Shown here in pieces: positions 5,136-6,796 of a stretch of DNA of 6,796 nt. A program made the translations under genes and the position numbers. Position 1 is the stretch's first letter; each line of letters starts with the position of its first letter. The DNA lies in NCBI GenBank assembly GCA_004558105.1, contig SFEB01000056.1, positions 1-6,796 of the forward strand, written 5' to 3'. The DNA is from Clostridiales bacterium (GTDB lineage Bacteria; Bacillota; Clostridia; Christensenellales; CAG-314). The notes below the pieces were generated by a model. That model was not told where the DNA came from, searched no databases, and saw only the letters and a program-made list of their open reading frames with translations.

Positions 5136-6796
5136 ATGGGAACACAAAATAATACGACTGCCAAAAACACTAAAAAAATTTTTGGTTTAATTCTTATTAT
5201 TTTATTTGCGTTCGTGTTTTTTTGTTTGATATCGGGTATCTTAAAGCCATTTTCAAACATGCTTTACGGCGTTTTCGGAATATCTGCCATTTGTCTTGCG
5301 GTCGTAGGTATCCTTACGGGAATATTGCTTGTAAATAACAAATCTATCACGCTTAAAGCCGGGTATGTTATAAACTTTTTGGCAATGTACGTTTTTATTG
5401 CGTTGTTGGTGCATACCATCACGTCCGCTGTATTTATCGATGAAAGCGGTAGTTTTTCCGACTATATTAAAATCTGTTATAATTTTGCTGACGACAGCGG
5501 TTTGTCGGCGGTGACTTTCGGCGGAGTTGTTTTCGGCGCAATCGTTTATCCAATATATACAAATCTGACCGCAATAGGTACGTATTTTATATTTGCCGTC
5601 TGTTTAATCGTTACTATAATAGTTGCGGCAAGATTTTTCATTAAGTATTCTTCGGCAGAACGTGATTCTCTGTTTGTCGACAAAAAAGTCGGAAAGCAAA
5701 ACGCAAACGATAAAAGTGCGGTTTCGGAAGAAACTTCTGACGAAGAAGACGAAGAATATATCATTCCTGCGGTTGACGAATCAACCGAAAACGACTTGTC
5801 TGAAAACGGTTTTCTCAGCGGTACTAATAGAGAATCGGAAAAATCGGATTTTCAGTCCGCCTTCGACGCGCTTTACGGACCAACGTCAAACGATAACAAC
5901 GTAGAATCGGTGGCACTTGATAAAGGCGAGGACGTATATACTCAAAAGCCTGTTTTTGATACGGCTCCTGTCGCTTATCCGGCAACGGAAAACACGGACG
6001 ACGCACTTCCTTATCAATCTCCGTCGGAAGCGGCAATAAAAATCCGTCCTAACCATGCCGACGTAAATCCTACTCCGATTTTGAACGCAGAGTATTATGC
6101 ACGTCAAAAGGAACAGGCGGAAAAACGTAAGAGCGGGATTATTCCGCAAGAAGATTACGTCACTTCAAATAACGTAAACAAGAATCAAGGCGCCGTTCGT
6201 GAAAACGATGACGTCTTTATGGAAGTTGACGCTTCTGAGTTTAATAACGATTTGCAACACGACGAAGTAACCATGCCGAAAGCAGATGACAGAGAAGAAT
6301 TTGGTTATGTAGATGAGGAACCGTCGTTTGATAACAGTAAGTCTGAGCTTGAATCTCCCGCATTTAACAAAAAGCCTACGGCGGACAAGCCTCACTCCGC
6401 TAATAAGTCACCGATAGTAAGTTCGGTCGAAGACTTTAAGGCAATGCGAGCCGAACAAACGGAAAAAAGACAGCCTTCAGTAGTGGTAAAAGAGGTCGCA
6501 GAAAAAGAAGAAGCACGCTCAAAGTTGACTTACGAGCGTTTTATCGATAATGATAACAGTGACGAAATCGATACTATTGAAAAGAACGTGCCAAAAGAAG
6601 AAAAATCATCTTCTGACAACGTTATCAATAAAACTGATCGTGAAGTTGTTGATTTTGTTGCCAAACAGCCTGAAAATAGTCGGGAAGATGAACAAAGCGA
6701 TAAACTGATCGTTTACAAACCTTACGTGGCACCGGGTATCAATCTGCTGGATGACACGCCTATGAGCATCAGTGTTTCCGACGAAGAATGCGAATA
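5136..6796 (+). CDS. ftsK: FtsK/SpoIIIE-family DNA translocase, N-terminal part (3' end outside window)
   Basis: An uninterrupted frame runs from ATG 5136 (GGAGG at 5127-5131) to the right edge, giving 553 residues without a stop. FtsK/SpoIIIE proteins form hexameric ATP-driven pumps that move chromosomal DNA through the division or sporulation septum. The first 170 residues are a membrane domain with hydrophobic segments at about 15-36, 42-66, 77-100, 128-141 and 147-169. The stretch GGVVFGAIVYPIY...IGTYFIF (129-153) resembles the last helices of SpoIIIE/FtsK. Next comes an acidic, low-complexity, probably disordered linker (about 172-525). The sequence Y-K-P-Y-V-A-P-G-I-N-L-L-D (527-539) resembles the Y-x-x-P-x-x-x-L-L box that begins the conserved alpha domain. 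The Walker A/B motor and gamma domain lie beyond the window, so the family call rests on the N-terminal half. The linker is much longer than the roughly 100 residues I recall for B. subtilis SpoIIIE. Position near pnp-ylxY-mlpA also fits spoIIIE. Confidence 0.82.
   Translation, partial: MGTQNNTTAKNTKKIFGLILIILFAFVFFCLISGILKPFSNMLYGVFGISAICLAVVGILTGILLVNNKSITLKAGYVINFLAMYVFIALLVHTITSAVFIDESGSFSDYIKICYNFADDSGLSAVTFGGVVFGAIVYPIYTNLTAIGTYFIFAVCLIVTIIVAARFFIKYSSAERDSLFVDKKVGKQNANDKSAVSEETSDEEDEEYIIPAVDESTENDLSENGFLSGTNRESEKSDFQSAFDALYGPTSNDNNVESVALDKGEDVYTQKPVFDTAPVAYPATENTDDALPYQSPSEAAIKIRPNHADVNPTPILNAEYYARQKEQAEKRKSGIIPQEDYVTSNNVNKNQGAVRENDDVFMEVDASEFNNDLQHDEVTMPKADDREEFGYVDEEPSFDNSKSELESPAFNKKPTADKPHSANKSPIVSSVEDFKAMRAEQTEKRQPSVVVKEVAEKEEARSKLTYERFIDNDNSDEIDTIEKNVPKEEKSSSDNVINKTDREVVDFVAKQPENSREDEQSDKLIVYKPYVAPGINLLDDTPMSISVSDEECE

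Noticed and set aside
5623..5904. Forward open frame of 93 codons inside the ftsK linker
   Set aside because: It is in a different frame from the continuous 553-codon translocase frame and lacks a ribosome binding site. The three reverse-strand frames between 5824 and 6395 are rejected for the same reason.

Overview
The window looks like ordinary core chromosome from a bacterium of the Bacillota, most likely class Clostridia. The reasons are the moderate-to-low GC content, strong AGGAGG-type ribosome binding sites before every gene, a HemZ-type radical SAM gene, and above all the gene order rpsO - pnp - ylxY-like deacetylase - M16 protease (mlpA/ymxG-like) - ftsK/spoIIIE, which resembles the rpsO-pnpA-ylxY-mlpA ... 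spoIIIE neighbourhood of Bacillus subtilis. I cannot name a genus. All genes are on the + strand. I see no mobile element, CRISPR array, tRNA or rRNA, and no intergenic gap exceeds about 145 bases.

Layout. 2-313 is the C-terminal end of hemZ, cut by the left edge. 314-455 holds a sigma-A-like promoter and a structured leader in front of rpsO (456-713, ribosomal protein S15). A GC-stem/T-tract terminator at 725-755 separates rpsO from pnp (793-2916, polynucleotide phosphorylase, complete with two RNase PH domains, KH and S1). A 12-bp perfect terminator follows at 2936-2966. A second, unusual inverted repeat (2974-3020) then covers the Shine-Dalgarno and start codon of the ylxY-like polysaccharide deacetylase (3019-3741). 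This protein is membrane-anchored and lacks the usual catalytic Asp-Asp motif. Eleven bases later comes a zinc peptidase of family M16 (3753-5030), probably co-transcribed. A promoter at 5049-5077 then drives a membrane protein that stays open to the right edge (5136-6796). It is the N-terminal half of an FtsK/SpoIIIE DNA translocase with an unusually long acidic linker.

How they work together. rpsO and pnp are the familiar translation/RNA-decay pair. Their spacing, the intervening terminator and the absence of a visible pnp promoter suggest that pnp depends on read-through. The deacetylase and M16 protease form a two-gene unit of the type often found in spore formers. FtsK/SpoIIIE moves chromosomal DNA through the division or sporulation septum.

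I do not see a previously undescribed system here. The points most worth a second look are the inverted repeat that hides the deacetylase ribosome binding site, the possible pseudoknot in the rpsO leader, the atypical deacetylase active site, and the long FtsK linker with a repeated EQxEKR motif.
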